Source of the DNA: an uncultured Lachnospiraceae bacterium
Lineage (GTDB): Bacteria; Bacillota; Clostridia; Lachnospirales; Lachnospiraceae
DNA: 13,165 nucleotides
NCBI GenBank assembly: GCA_958422845.1
Contig: CATZPU010000011.1
Span: 1-13,165 of the forward strand
Reading direction: 5' to 3'
Position 1 is the stretch's first letter, and each line of letters begins with the position of its first letter. A program made the position numbers and the translations under genes. Shown here piece after piece: positions 1-7,014 of this stretch. The notes beneath the pieces are model-generated. The model saw nothing but the letters and a program-made list of their open reading frames with translations, was not told the origin of the DNA and made no database searches.

Positions 1-25
1 CCAAATTACTGAAAGGAGAAAAGCT

Positions 26-1354
26 ATGGAGGAAGCCTTACTTAAACGGGTGATGCCGCACAGTATAGAAGCCGAGCAGTCGGTGGTAGGCGCGATGATT
101 CTTGATCGGGATGCAGTTACGGTTGCCACAGAAATGCTCTCTGCGGAAGATTTTTACCAGAAGCAGTACAGTATTTTGTTTGAGGCGATGGCGGAGCTTT
201 ATAGTGAAGGGAAGCCGATCGACCTGATAACGCTTCAGAATCGGCTAAAAGAGAAGGACGTACCGCCGGAGATCAGCAGTCTGGAATTTGTCCGCGATAT
301 GATCACAACAGTCCCGACATCGGCAAATGTAAAATATTATGCGGAGATCGTTTCAGAGAAGGCTCTGCTTCGGCGTCTGATAAAGGTGAATGAGGATATT
401 GCCGCAGCCTGCTATGCCGGAAAAGAGCGGGTGGAGGATATTCTGGAGGATACAGAAAAAAGTATTTTTCAGGTACTGCAGCGTCGCACGAACGATGAGT
501 TCGTACCGATCAAGGAAGTGGTTCTTAATGCGCTTGATAAAATAGAGGCGGCAAGCCGGCTGAAGGGCAGCGTTACGGGTATGCCGACCGGATTTATTGA
601 TCTGGACTATAAGATGTCCGGTTTTCAGCCATCTGATCTGATCCTGATTGCAGCGCGTCCTTCTATGGGTAAGACGGCATTTGTACTTAACATTGCAGAA
701 TATATGGCGTTTCGCAGCAATGAAACAGTAGCTATTTTCAGTCTGGAGATGTCAAAGGAGCAGCTCGTAAACCGTCTGTTTGCACTGGAATCTCATGTCG
801 ATTCTCAGGTTCTTCGTACAGGTAATCTAAGCGACAGCGACTGGGCAAATCTGATCGAGGCGGCAGGCACGATCGGGCGTTCCAATCTGATCATCGACGA
901 TACGCCGGGCATCAGCGTTGCAGAGCTGCGCAGTAAATGCAGAAAATTTAAACTGGAACACAATCTTGGTATTATTATGATCGACTATCTGCAACTGATG
1001 CAGGGCAGCAGGCGATCGGAGTCGAGACAGCAGGAGATCTCCGAGATTTCTCGTTCTTTAAAAGAAATAGCAAGAGAACTACATGTGCCGGTGGTTGCGC
1101 TTTCGCAGCTCTCACGTGCAGTCGAGCAAAGGCCGGATCACCGACCGATGCTTTCAGACCTTCGAGAGTCGGGAGCAATCGAGCAGGATGCCGACGTTGT
1201 TATGTTTTTGTACCGTGACGATTATTACAATCACGATACAGAGAAAAAGGATGTGGCGGAAGTTATTATCGCCAAGCAGCGAAACGGCCCGATCGGTACA
1301 GTGGAGCTGGCATGGCTGCCGCGCTTTACAAAATTTGCAAACATGAAAAAATAA
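26..1354 (+). CDS. dnaB: Replicative DNA helicase DnaB
   Basis: This is the hexameric helicase that unwinds the chromosome at replication forks, moving 5'-3' on the lagging strand and recruiting primase. At 442 residues it has the usual family length. Residues about 10-115 are the N-terminal DnaB helical domain (HSIEAEQSVVGAMI). The RecA-like motor follows a linker ending in GMPTGFIDLD. Its Walker A is ARPSMGKT at 210-217, the catalytic glutamate lies in FSLEMS (E241), Walker B is IIMIDYLQL (D320), and the sensor is ALSQLSR (Q361). The conserved LSDLRESGAIEQDAD and AKQRNGP segments complete the core. The ATG at 26 follows an AAGGAG box. No intein or truncation is seen. The upstream gene lies outside the window. 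In related Firmicutes dnaB commonly follows rplI, but that cannot be checked here. Confidence 0.98.
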   Translation: MEEALLKRVMPHSIEAEQSVVGAMILDRDAVTVATEMLSAEDFYQKQYSILFEAMAELYSEGKPIDLITLQNRLKEKDVPPEISSLEFVRDMITTVPTSANVKYYAEIVSEKALLRRLIKVNEDIAAACYAGKERVEDILEDTEKSIFQVLQRRTNDEFVPIKEVVLNALDKIEAASRLKGSVTGMPTGFIDLDYKMSGFQPSDLILIAARPSMGKTAFVLNIAEYMAFRSNETVAIFSLEMSKEQLVNRLFALESHVDSQVLRTGNLSDSDWANLIEAAGTIGRSNLIIDDTPGISVAELRSKCRKFKLEHNLGIIMIDYLQLMQGSRRSESRQQEISEISRSLKEIARELHVPVVALSQLSRAVEQRPDHRPMLSDLRESGAIEQDADVVMFLYRDDYYNHDTEKKDVAEVIIAKQRNGPIGTVELAWLPRFTKFANMKK

Positions 1355-1365
1355 TACAAAATAAG

Positions 1366-1394
1366 TTCTTTTTACAGGAGCCTCTTCATATACT
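1366..1394 (+). promoter_or_regulatory. Weak possible promoter for the MerR-type gene
   Basis: The 134-bp gap after dnaB contains TTCTTT, a 17-bp spacer, then TATACT. The -10 is good and the -35 is poor. No terminator separates dnaB from the next gene, so read-through from dnaB is equally plausible. Confidence 0.25.
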
Positions 1395-1488
1395 TATAGA
1401 AGGACAACAGTATAAGCAGATTTTCGGTCATTCCGGAACAGAAAATACTGCCGCATATAAACAGGCGTTGGATAAGAGGAGAGGCTTT

Positions 1489-2181
1489 ATGGAAGATAAG
1501 ACATATTCTGTATCAGAAGCAGTGCGGCTCGTCGGTGTAGAGTCGCACGTTCTTCGTTATTGGGAAGAAGAATTACATATTTCAATACAGCGCAATGCGC
1601 AGGGACACCGACTTTACAGCAAAGGAAATATTACACTTTTCCGTAAAGTGAAGGATTGGAAAGAAAAGGGGCTGCAATTAAAAGCGATCCGTATACTGCT
1701 TGCTCAGACAGATGCAGTATGCAGATCAGAGACAGCAGGCAGGTCAGAGGCGGTACGCGAGATGGAGACAGCGACGTTTGCAGAGCAGCTTGAGGAGGTG
1801 TTTGATCTGCGAACGGACGATCAACAAGAAGCAGATTCGCAAACGGAGGATTTGAAAGGCTGTGATGACTCTGTGTGTGATATAGAGAACGATCCGTGTG
1901 TCTGTGAAGTTATACCGACTGTGCAGGCAGAAGCGCAGGATGGTCTGGCTCGGATCGCAGCCGTGTTTCGGCAGATCGTAAAGGAAGCTGCAAGGGAGCA
2001 GAGTGAACATTTGGAAAAGATACTTGCAGAGCAGCTTCGGGAAGAGGCGAAGGATATATACCTTCAGTATTTCCAGATGCTTCAGGAGGCGGCTGCGGCG
2101 AAGTCTGAAATGCAAAAGGAAAGTGTCCGGCAGGGGATACTCCGGAGGATATGGGATGCGATAGGCGGAGGAAGATATTGA
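1489..2181 (+). CDS. MerR-family transcriptional regulator with coiled-coil C-terminus
   Basis: A 230-residue DNA-binding protein. Residues 5-75 are a MerR-type winged helix-turn-helix: YSVSEAVRLVGVESHVLRYW matches the usual pattern of helix, turn and LRYW/LRYYE, and HRLYSKGNITLFRKVKDWKEKG is the wing and second helix. The middle (about 80-145) is acidic and poorly structured. Residues about 155-215 are strongly helical and charged and likely form a coiled coil. No metal- or drug-binding domain is recognisable, so the signal it senses is unknown. I chose the ATG at 1489 because it follows AAGAGGAGAGG. The reading frame is open further upstream to 1312 inside dnaB, but that stretch has no MerR features. 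Its placement just after dnaB could mean a chromosome-related role, as in RacA-like MerR proteins, but this is only inference. Confidence 0.85.
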   Translation: MEDKTYSVSEAVRLVGVESHVLRYWEEELHISIQRNAQGHRLYSKGNITLFRKVKDWKEKGLQLKAIRILLAQTDAVCRSETAGRSEAVREMETATFAEQLEEVFDLRTDDQQEADSQTEDLKGCDDSVCDIENDPCVCEVIPTVQAEAQDGLARIAAVFRQIVKEAAREQSEHLEKILAEQLREEAKDIYLQYFQMLQEAAAAKSEMQKESVRQGILRRIWDAIGGGRY

Positions 2182-2254
2182 CGGGCTGCACACGAAGATG
2201 AAAAGCGAAATGAATATAATAGGAATGTATCAGGCATAAAAAACTCAGGTATAG

Positions 2255-2301
2255 AAAAAGTGTGCCCTACGGTCGTTTTTGAAAACGGGTATAGAGCACA
2301 C
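2255..2301 (-). terminator. Hairpin terminator of the ferredoxin gene, between convergent genes
   Basis: GTGTGC at 2260-2265 pairs with GCACAC at 2296-2301, and CGTTTT/AAAACG pair near the loop. Read on the minus strand the stem is followed by TTTTTC, a standard intrinsic terminator for the ferredoxin. On the plus strand the tail (CTTTGTTCT) is weaker, but the hairpin may also end the MerR-type transcript. Confidence 0.75.
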
Positions 2302-2350
2302 CTTTGTTCTAATATTTATCGGATGCAGCGCATCCTCTGTCCGTGACGGA

Positions 2351-2521
2351 TTACTCAGCAGAGATAGCGTCTGTCGGACATACGCTTTCGCATGTACCGC
2401 AGTCAAGACATGCGTCCGGATCGATTACGTACTTTCCATCGCCTTCAGAGATAGCGTCTGCCGGACACTCGCCTGCGCATGTACCGCAAGATACACAATC
2501 ATCAGAAATTACATATGCCAT
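2351..2521 (-). CDS. 2[4Fe-4S] ferredoxin (clostridial type)
   Basis: A 56-residue electron carrier of the classical clostridial type, handing low-potential electrons between cytoplasmic redox enzymes. The minus-strand reading begins MAYVISDDCVSCGTC and has two CxxCxxCxxxCP motifs: C9, C12, C15, C19 and C38, C41, C44, C48. Each binds one [4Fe-4S] cluster. Both halves end in the same DAIS sequence, reflecting the ancient internal duplication known for this family. The start is an ATG preceded by AAAGGAGG. The gene has its own promoter and terminator, so it is probably a single-gene transcript. Codons such as GGT, GCT and ATC suggest high expression. The 2[4Fe-4S] assignment is firm; the physiological partner is not visible. 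Confidence 0.96.
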   Translation of the reverse strand: MAYVISDDCVSCGTCAGECPADAISEGDGKYVIDPDACLDCGTCESVCPTDAISAE

Positions 2522-2575
2522 GATAATATCCTCCTTTTAGATTCTGTATTCGACTTTTCAAGAAGTCTTTCACTT

Positions 2576-2604
2576 ATTCTAATACATCTTGTCAAAATAC
2601 ACAA
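2576..2604 (-). promoter_or_regulatory. Promoter of the ferredoxin gene
   Basis: On the minus strand, TTGTGT (2599-2604), a 17-bp spacer and TAGAAT (2576-2581) form a sigma-A-like promoter about 55 bp upstream of the ferredoxin start. A TTGACA in the spacer gives no well-placed -10. Confidence 0.5.
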
Positions 2605-2720
2605 GTATAAAAGAAGATTTTATGTTGTTTTTATATGGGAACAAAGGAAAAACGGAATATGCCGGCATATTTTGGACTGTTATGGCGAAAGGTCGTGGGA
2701 AAAGCGTATTTTTTCCTTGG

Positions 2721-2750
2721 TTTACAGAAGTCGTGTACCTATGATATAAT
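2721..2750 (+). promoter_or_regulatory. Promoter of the DUF1858 gene
   Basis: TTTACA (2721-2726), an 18-bp spacer and a perfect TATAAT (2745-2750). The transcript would start near 2757, giving a ~130-nt leader before the ATG at 2888. The leader has two small hairpins, TGCCGGA/TCTGGCA (2793-2809) and ACCGCA/TGCGGT (2811-2830). They match no riboswitch I recognise. Confidence 0.65.
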
Positions 2751-2887
2751 AAAATCGCTTGACGGTCTGATCGTGGGCCGTGCAGAAAAAGATGCCGGAA
2801 TATCTGGCAAACCGCAGCATGGTGTGCGGTCTGTACAGGGGCTATGGCATGATCATAACGAAAAGAATATAAAGGAGGAAATATAAA

Positions 2888-3100
2888 ATGGCAGCAGTGA
2901 TCACAAAGGACACAACGATCGGCGAGATCATTCGTATCGAGCCGCAGCTTGCACAGGTACTTATGGCAGGCGGAATGCACTGTGTAGGATGCCCGTCTTC
3001 TCAGATGGAGACGCTTGAAGAGGCAGCAATGGTACATGGCATTGAGCTGGACGTTCTTCTGGCAAGACTGAATGCGTTTATGGAAGCGCTGAATCAGTAA
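2888..3100 (+). CDS. DUF1858 domain protein (hybrid-cluster-protein-associated redox disulfide type)
   Basis: A 70-residue protein made of a single DUF1858 domain. The fold is known to be small and helical, and in this subgroup it carries a redox-active or metal-binding CxxC. Visible hallmarks are the opening [20 protein letters not shown] and the core [11 protein letters not shown], with C32 and C35. Members are often found beside hybrid-cluster proteins, ferredoxins or radical SAM enzymes. A role in thiol or sulfur redox chemistry is suspected but not proven. The ATG follows a near-perfect AAGGAGG nine bases upstream. The gene has its own promoter and a strong terminator, so it is monocistronic. 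It diverges from a ferredoxin, which fits a redox role. Confidence 0.9.
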   Translation: MAAVITKDTTIGEIIRIEPQLAQVLMAGGMHCVGCPSSQMETLEEAAMVHGIELDVLLARLNAFMEALNQ

Positions 3101-3120
3101 GAATTAGTAAGAACAATATT

Positions 3121-3171
3121 ACGGATACTATGCGTGTCGGAGGATATCGGCGCTGTAGTATCCGTTTTTTA
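3121..3171 (+). terminator. Strong intrinsic terminator after the DUF1858 gene
   Basis: A perfect 10-bp stem, ACGGATACTA (3121-3130) with TAGTATCCGT (3156-3165), runs into a six-T tail. On the minus strand the same stem lies after the DUF4130-type gene but lacks a T tail there, so it would stop that operon only weakly. Confidence 0.9.
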
Positions 3172-3188
3172 TGTCATAGGAAAGACCT

Positions 3189-3962
3189 TTACTCTCTTTC
3201 TGTCATCCAGGGACGGTATTTGAGCGGCCAGAACTGCTGCTGCAAATGAGGATTCTTTCTCTCATCTATAGCGATGCTCTTACAAAACCCACGCCACAGT
3301 TTTTGCATATCCTGTTCGAGCGCTGAGGTGCGGTTGGCTGCGAGTGTATCAGGCTTGGTATCGCGAAGGATAAACCAAGGACGTGATCTGCCGTGTATCA
3401 GGCAGTCGCCGTGACCGCTGTCATAGATCATAAAGTTTTCGTTTGGGAAACGGTCGGAAAAGTGATCGCCGATCAGCGGGAGTACCTGATTTTCCGCATG
3501 GATTTCTGAAAACAGGACGCCGCTCTCCAGTTCACGGAAACGGACAAACTGGAGATATCGGTGTGCTTCATTTCCTGCTTTGCGTGACAGCTCGAAAATG
3601 CGGGCGACATCGGGATTTTGCAGATTCCAGATAACTTTTCTGGCTGTGTGCTGCCCAACGTGCGGCGACATGCCGAGGACGATTACGCGGTAAATACAGT
3701 CTGCACGATCTAAAGCAGCACAAAGCGACGCCTGATAGATCGTCTGCCATGCCTCCATTCCCATTTTTCGCTGAACAGAGCGCGCGACCTTCTGCGCTTT
3801 TTGCGCATTCGTATCTACCTTTCGGTATTCGGCGAATAATTCAAGATCCATCTGTGCGTCTATGCGCAGGGCAACACACTCATGTCCAAGTCTGCTCGAC
3901 CATGCATCATAAACACCGGTCAGGATACCGTCTGTACTTTCTTCACACAGAAAAATAACCAT
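3189..3962 (-). CDS. DUF4130 / TIGR03915-type putative DNA metabolism protein
   Basis: A 257-residue protein matching the family that almost always accompanies the putative DNA modification/repair radical SAM protein encoded just upstream. The family also occurs fused to UdgX-type uracil-DNA glycosylases. Visible hallmarks are the N-terminal TDGILTGVYDAW segment, the central GMSPHVGQHTARKVIWNL and VARIFELSRKAGNEAHRYLQFVRF, the GDHFSDRFPNENFMIYD segment, and the C-terminal pattern FCKSIAIDERKNPHLQQQFWP followed by KYRPWMTE. No catalytic mechanism has been established, and I see no metal-binding cysteine set. The ATG at 3962 follows AAGGAG seven bases away. It is the second gene of the operon, 114 bp after the radical SAM gene, with no promoter I can see between them. 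It should therefore share that gene's SOS control. Confidence 0.88.
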   Translation of the reverse strand: MVIFLCEESTDGILTGVYDAWSSRLGHECVALRIDAQMDLELFAEYRKVDTNAQKAQKVARSVQRKMGMEAWQTIYQASLCAALDRADCIYRVIVLGMSPHVGQHTARKVIWNLQNPDVARIFELSRKAGNEAHRYLQFVRFRELESGVLFSEIHAENQVLPLIGDHFSDRFPNENFMIYDSGHGDCLIHGRSRPWFILRDTKPDTLAANRTSALEQDMQKLWRGFCKSIAIDERKNPHLQQQFWPLKYRPWMTERE

Positions 3963-4076
3963 ATGAGCTCTCCTTATCTAAACTGTTCGTATGCAGGACG
4001 CAGGCGTAAACGTGCAGCGATCGGAATTCTTTTTTACAAATTTGTCCTATACGGATCACGAAGGAAAGGCGAAGAA

Positions 4077-5402
4077 TCAGGCGCCTGTCTGCAAAAGTGT
4101 CCCTGGTACGGCTCCGAAAGCCTGATCGTCATCGAACAGGGAGAGCTGACGGTACGTAGAAGTCTCTAAAGGAACAGAGCTGTTTCCGCGGAGCAGATTA
4201 CGCAGGATAAAGTCCTCGTCTATGCGCAGCGGGTACATCTGCCTGCCGCTGCAGGTGATAAAATATACGGCGCGTTTGAGGACAACTCCGGCTTTTTTGA
4301 GGGCGGGGAAGTCAAGTGCTCCGGTCTTTCTGGCGCGAACGATCCTCTGTGCGGACTTAGGTCCGATGCCGGGAACGCGCAGAAGCGTATAGTAGTCTGC
4401 GCTGTTTATTTCTACAGGGAATTGCTCCAGATGGGAAAGCGCCCAGTCGCATTTTGGATCAAGAAATACATTGAAATTAGGGCGTTTTTCGCTGAGGAGC
4501 TCCTGCGCATCGAAGCCGTAAAAGCGAAGCAGCCAGTCAGCCTGATATAGTCTGTGTTCGCGAAGGAGCGGCGGTCCTTCCGGCAGGGAGGGAAGCATGG
4601 CATCTTCATTGACCTGTACAAAGGCAGAGTAAAAGACTCGTTTCAGGTCAAATTTCCGGTAAAGTGATTCTGCTACAGAAAGAATCTGGTAATCATTTTC
4701 CGGCGTCGCACCGATGATCATCTGTGTGCTCTGCCCTGCCGGAACGAACTGCGGCGCATGGCGGTAGAGCATCAGTTCATTTTTATTTTCCTGTGTCAGT
4801 AGCTGAACCTGACGCATCGGGGCGAGGATCTTCTTTCTGCTCTTGTGCGGGGCGAGTTTTTGAAGGCTCTCGGAGGTCGGAAGCTCAAGATTCACGCTCA
4901 TGCGGTCTGCGAGAAATCCGGTCTTTGTGATAAGCTCCTGCGGCGCTCCCGGAATAGCTTTTACATGAATGTAGCCCTCAAAATGACATTCATGGCGCAG
5001 CTTATACAGTGTCTCGTACAGAAGTTCCATGGTATACGACGGATTTCGCAGAATACCGGAGCTTAAGAAGAGCCCTTCAATATAATTGCGCCGATAAAAT
5101 TCCATCGTCAGTGTGCAGACTTCATCCGGTGTAAAGGAAGCTCGCGGGACATCGTTTGACGAGCGGTTGACGCAGTATTTGCAGTCAAAGACACATTCAT
5201 TTGTAAAAAGAATCTTGAGCAGTGCGATACAGCGTCCGTCTGCTGAGAAGCTGTGGCAGATGCCGGCGGCAGAGCAGTTTCCCATTCCCTTTCCGCTGCC
5301 CCTGCGCTCTACCCCGCTTGAGGTGCAGGCGACGTCATACTTCGCGGCGTCAGTCAGGATATTCAGTTTTGTATATAGATCCATGTCTTTTGCGATCCGC
5401 AT
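4077..5402 (-). CDS. Putative DNA modification/repair radical SAM protein (TIGR03916 type)
   Basis: A 441-residue radical SAM enzyme. The cluster-binding motif is CVFDCKYC (C70, C74, C77), the CX3CX2C arrangement that holds the [4Fe-4S] cluster that cleaves S-adenosylmethionine. Further cysteines lie at C26, C43, C49 and C58. C-terminal residues about 331-356 form a helix-hairpin-helix (INSADYYTLLRVPGIGPKSAQRI) of the ComEA/repair-protein kind, which binds DNA backbone without sequence preference. Radical SAM plus HhH plus a DUF4130 partner is the hallmark of this family. The substrate is unknown; DNA base repair or modification is inferred from the architecture. I chose the ATG at 5402 because GGAGG lies six bases upstream. 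A start 30 bp earlier is open in frame but would swallow the ribosome site. The promoter carries a LexA box. Confidence 0.92.
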   Translation of the reverse strand: MRIAKDMDLYTKLNILTDAAKYDVACTSSGVERRGSGKGMGNCSAAGICHSFSADGRCIALLKILFTNECVFDCKYCVNRSSNDVPRASFTPDEVCTLTMEFYRRNYIEGLFLSSGILRNPSYTMELLYETLYKLRHECHFEGYIHVKAIPGAPQELITKTGFLADRMSVNLELPTSESLQKLAPHKSRKKILAPMRQVQLLTQENKNELMLYRHAPQFVPAGQSTQMIIGATPENDYQILSVAESLYRKFDLKRVFYSAFVQVNEDAMLPSLPEGPPLLREHRLYQADWLLRFYGFDAQELLSEKRPNFNVFLDPKCDWALSHLEQFPVEINSADYYTLLRVPGIGPKSAQRIVRARKTGALDFPALKKAGVVLKRAVYFITCSGRQMYPLRIDEDFILRNLLRGNSSVPLETSTYRQLSLFDDDQAFGAVPGTLLQTGA

Positions 5403-5426
5403 AAGTGTCCTCCATTTGAAATAATC

Positions 5427-5438
5427 GAACATATGTTC
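5427..5438 (-). promoter_or_regulatory. LexA (SOS) operator of the radical SAM operon
   Basis: A perfect 12-bp palindrome GAACATATGTTC. With flanks it reads CGAACATATGTTCT on the plus strand, 13 of 14 positions of the Bacillus/Clostridium LexA box CGAAC-N4-GTTCG. It begins nine bases downstream of the -10, at the predicted transcription start, where bound LexA would block initiation. It lies 25 bp upstream of the start codon. Confidence 0.85.
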
Positions 5439-5446
5439 TTGTTTGC

Positions 5447-5474
5447 ATTATAGCATATATAAGAAAAAATGCAA
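5447..5474 (-). promoter_or_regulatory. Promoter of the radical SAM/DUF4130 operon
   Basis: On the minus strand, TTGCAT (5469-5474), a 16-bp spacer and a perfect TATAAT (5447-5452) preceded by TGC, an extended -10. The predicted start near 5440 abuts the LexA box. Confidence 0.75.
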
Positions 5475-5492
5475 ACACTTTTTGAAAGAAAT

Positions 5493-5521
5493 TTGTGGTT
5501 CTGTGCGGAAGCTGATATAAT
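5493..5521 (+). promoter_or_regulatory. Promoter of the aldo/keto reductase operon
   Basis: TTGTGG (5493-5498), a 17-bp spacer and TATAAT (5516-5521) with an extended -10 TGA. The start near 5528 would give a ~305-nt leader that contains the whole 42-bp repeat array. It stands back to back with the SOS promoter. Confidence 0.65.
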
Positions 5522-5538
5522 ATAGAAAGATGCAGCCT

Positions 5539-5710
5539 GCGAAGCGAAGAATGACAGGGCAAAGAAAATGAATGCGGTGTGCAAAGCGATAGGTATAGAG
5601 CAAGGAGAAAGAATAAAGCTTGCAAAGTGAAAAATAATAGAGCAAAGAAAATGAATATAGCGCGCAAAGAAAAAGAAGATAAAGCAAAGAAAAAAATACA
5701 GCGCGCAAAG
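5539..5710. repeat. Degenerate ~21-bp repeats arranged as 42-bp dimers
   Basis: GCAAAG or a close variant recurs at 5559, 5581, 5600 (GCAAGG), 5622, 5642, 5664, 5684 and 5705, with GCGAAG at 5539. Spacings are 20, 22, 19, 22, 20, 22, 20 and 21 bp. Long and short units alternate. Long units tend to end in GCGC, GTGT or CTT, and short ones in ATAGA or ATAAA. The true unit therefore appears to be a 42-bp dimer, present about 3.5 times. GCAAAGAAAATGAAT occurs exactly at 5559 and 5642. The plus strand is very purine-rich, with an A-run in nearly every unit. This is not a CRISPR: there are no unique spacers. It lies in the leader of the next gene and has no convincing coding frame. Confidence 0.75.
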
Positions 5711-5832
5711 GAAACACCGGTACGGTGGCAGGCTATGAAAAGGTAAAGAGAAGTGTTGCTTTGCGGGAAAAAGCTTCTTAATAGCAGAGAGTACACAGGA
5801 AAATTTTTTATGAAAGAGGATGGAGGATTTAT

Positions 5833-6981
5833 ATGAAGTATCGTGCATTGGGAAATACGGGACTTATGGTCAGTGAGATCGGTATGGGATGTGAAGGATT
5901 TGGAGAGGATGACTGCAAAGCCACGAGGGTTCTGATCGATACGGCGCAGGAGCTTGGAATCAATTATTTTGACCTTTATACATCTGATCCAAAGATTCGT
6001 GCCAGTGTAGGCGAGGCGCTGAAAGGAAGACGGGAAAAGTTTATTATTCAGTCCCATCTGTGTTCCATCTGGAAAAACGGGCAGTATATGCGGACGCGCC
6101 GGATGGATGAGGTCAGGAAGGGGATGCAGGAGATGCTGACGCTGCTGCAGACGGAGTATATTGATGTCGGAATGATCCATTACTGCGATTCGATGGCAGA
6201 CTGGCAGGAGATCAGGGAAGGCGGTGTGCTTGCGTATGCACAGGAAATGAAAAGATCCGGTGTGATCCGCCACATCGGTCTGAGCAGCCATAATCCGGAG
6301 GTGGCGCTTGCAGCAGTAAGAAGCGGTGCGATCGAGGTATTGATGTTCAGTGTAAATCCATGCTATGATCTTCAGCCTGCCAGTGAGGATGTAGAAGAAT
6401 TGTGGGCGGAAAAGAATTATGAACAGCATCTTGTAAACATGGACCCGCAGCGAAAAGAGCTGTATGAGGAATGTCAGAGGCTCGGCGTCGGCGTGACAGT
6501 AATGAAAGCGTTTGGCGGAGGCGATCTGCTTGATGCAAAGATTTCACCGGCGGGAAAGGCGCTGACGGTCAACCAATGTCTGCATTATGCGCTGACAAGA
6601 CCGGCCGTTGCAACAGTCCTGTCGGGAGCACATTCGGCGCAGCAGCTTCGCAAAAGCGCTGCGTATGAGACAGCTTCTGAGGAAGAGAAGGATTATGCAG
6701 CAGCATTTGCTGCATTTCCGAATATCAGTTGGGAGGGGCACTGTATGTATTGCAGCCATTGCGCGCCGTGTCCGAAGGGGATCGATGTTGCGTCCGTTAC
6801 GAAGTTTTTGAATCTGACAAAAGCGCAGGGCAGAGTGCCGGAGACGGTTCGCGAGCACTATGAGGTGCTGCCGCATCACGCAGGAGAGTGTATCGAGTGC
6901 GGCGCGTGCGAGACGCGCTGTCCGTTCGGCGTTGCGATACGTGAAAATATGAGACAGGCAGCCGAAGTATTCGGAAAGTAA
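5833..6981 (+). CDS. Aldo/keto reductase-like protein with C-terminal 2[4Fe-4S] ferredoxin domain
   Basis: A 382-residue cytoplasmic oxidoreductase of the COG1453 kind. Residues 1-275 form the aldo/keto reductase barrel: YRALGNTGLMVSEIGMG at the start, INYFDLYTSDP where the catalytic Asp (D47) sits, MIHYCD with the conserved His (H116), and GVIRHIGLSSHN. Residues 304-313 (CMYCSHCAPCP) and 353-363 (CIECGACETRCP) are two ferredoxin-like cysteine sets. The usual active-site Tyr five residues after the Asp is absent (D52 there), and the strand that normally carries the catalytic Lys reads FIIQSHL. Ordinary NADPH-dependent carbonyl reduction is therefore doubtful, and electron transfer through the clusters is more likely. 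The substrate is unknown. The ATG follows GGAGG. The EamA gene starts 33 bp downstream, so they are probably co-transcribed. Confidence 0.93.
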   Translation: MKYRALGNTGLMVSEIGMGCEGFGEDDCKATRVLIDTAQELGINYFDLYTSDPKIRASVGEALKGRREKFIIQSHLCSIWKNGQYMRTRRMDEVRKGMQEMLTLLQTEYIDVGMIHYCDSMADWQEIREGGVLAYAQEMKRSGVIRHIGLSSHNPEVALAAVRSGAIEVLMFSVNPCYDLQPASEDVEELWAEKNYEQHLVNMDPQRKELYEECQRLGVGVTVMKAFGGGDLLDAKISPAGKALTVNQCLHYALTRPAVATVLSGAHSAQQLRKSAAYETASEEEKDYAAAFAAFPNISWEGHCMYCSHCAPCPKGIDVASVTKFLNLTKAQGRVPETVREHYEVLPHHAGECIECGACETRCPFGVAIRENMRQAAEVFGK

Positions 6982-7014
6982 GAAACAGTATTTAAGTGCA
7001 GGGAGGGGTATAGT

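Noticed and set aside
490..502. GAAC-N5-GTTC inside dnaB as a second LexA box
   Set aside because: The spacing is five instead of four and it lies within coding sequence.
2343..2540. A 65-codon plus-strand frame in the ferredoxin region
   Set aside because: It is the reverse of the ferredoxin gene, which has two full cysteine motifs, a ribosome site and a promoter on the minus strand.
5539..5710. CRISPR array
   Set aside because: Units are contiguous and degenerate with no unique spacers, and no cas genes are present. The Cas4-like domain belongs to the helicase fusion.
5651..5746. A 31-codon Lys-rich frame within the 42-bp repeats
   Set aside because: It has no Shine-Dalgarno sequence, and its composition follows directly from the purine repeats.
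5350..6429. A 359-codon minus-strand frame spanning the spacer and the aldo/keto reductase gene
   Set aside because: Its heptad-like FFAL repeats simply mirror the 21-bp purine repeats, and the remainder is opposite a well-supported gene.
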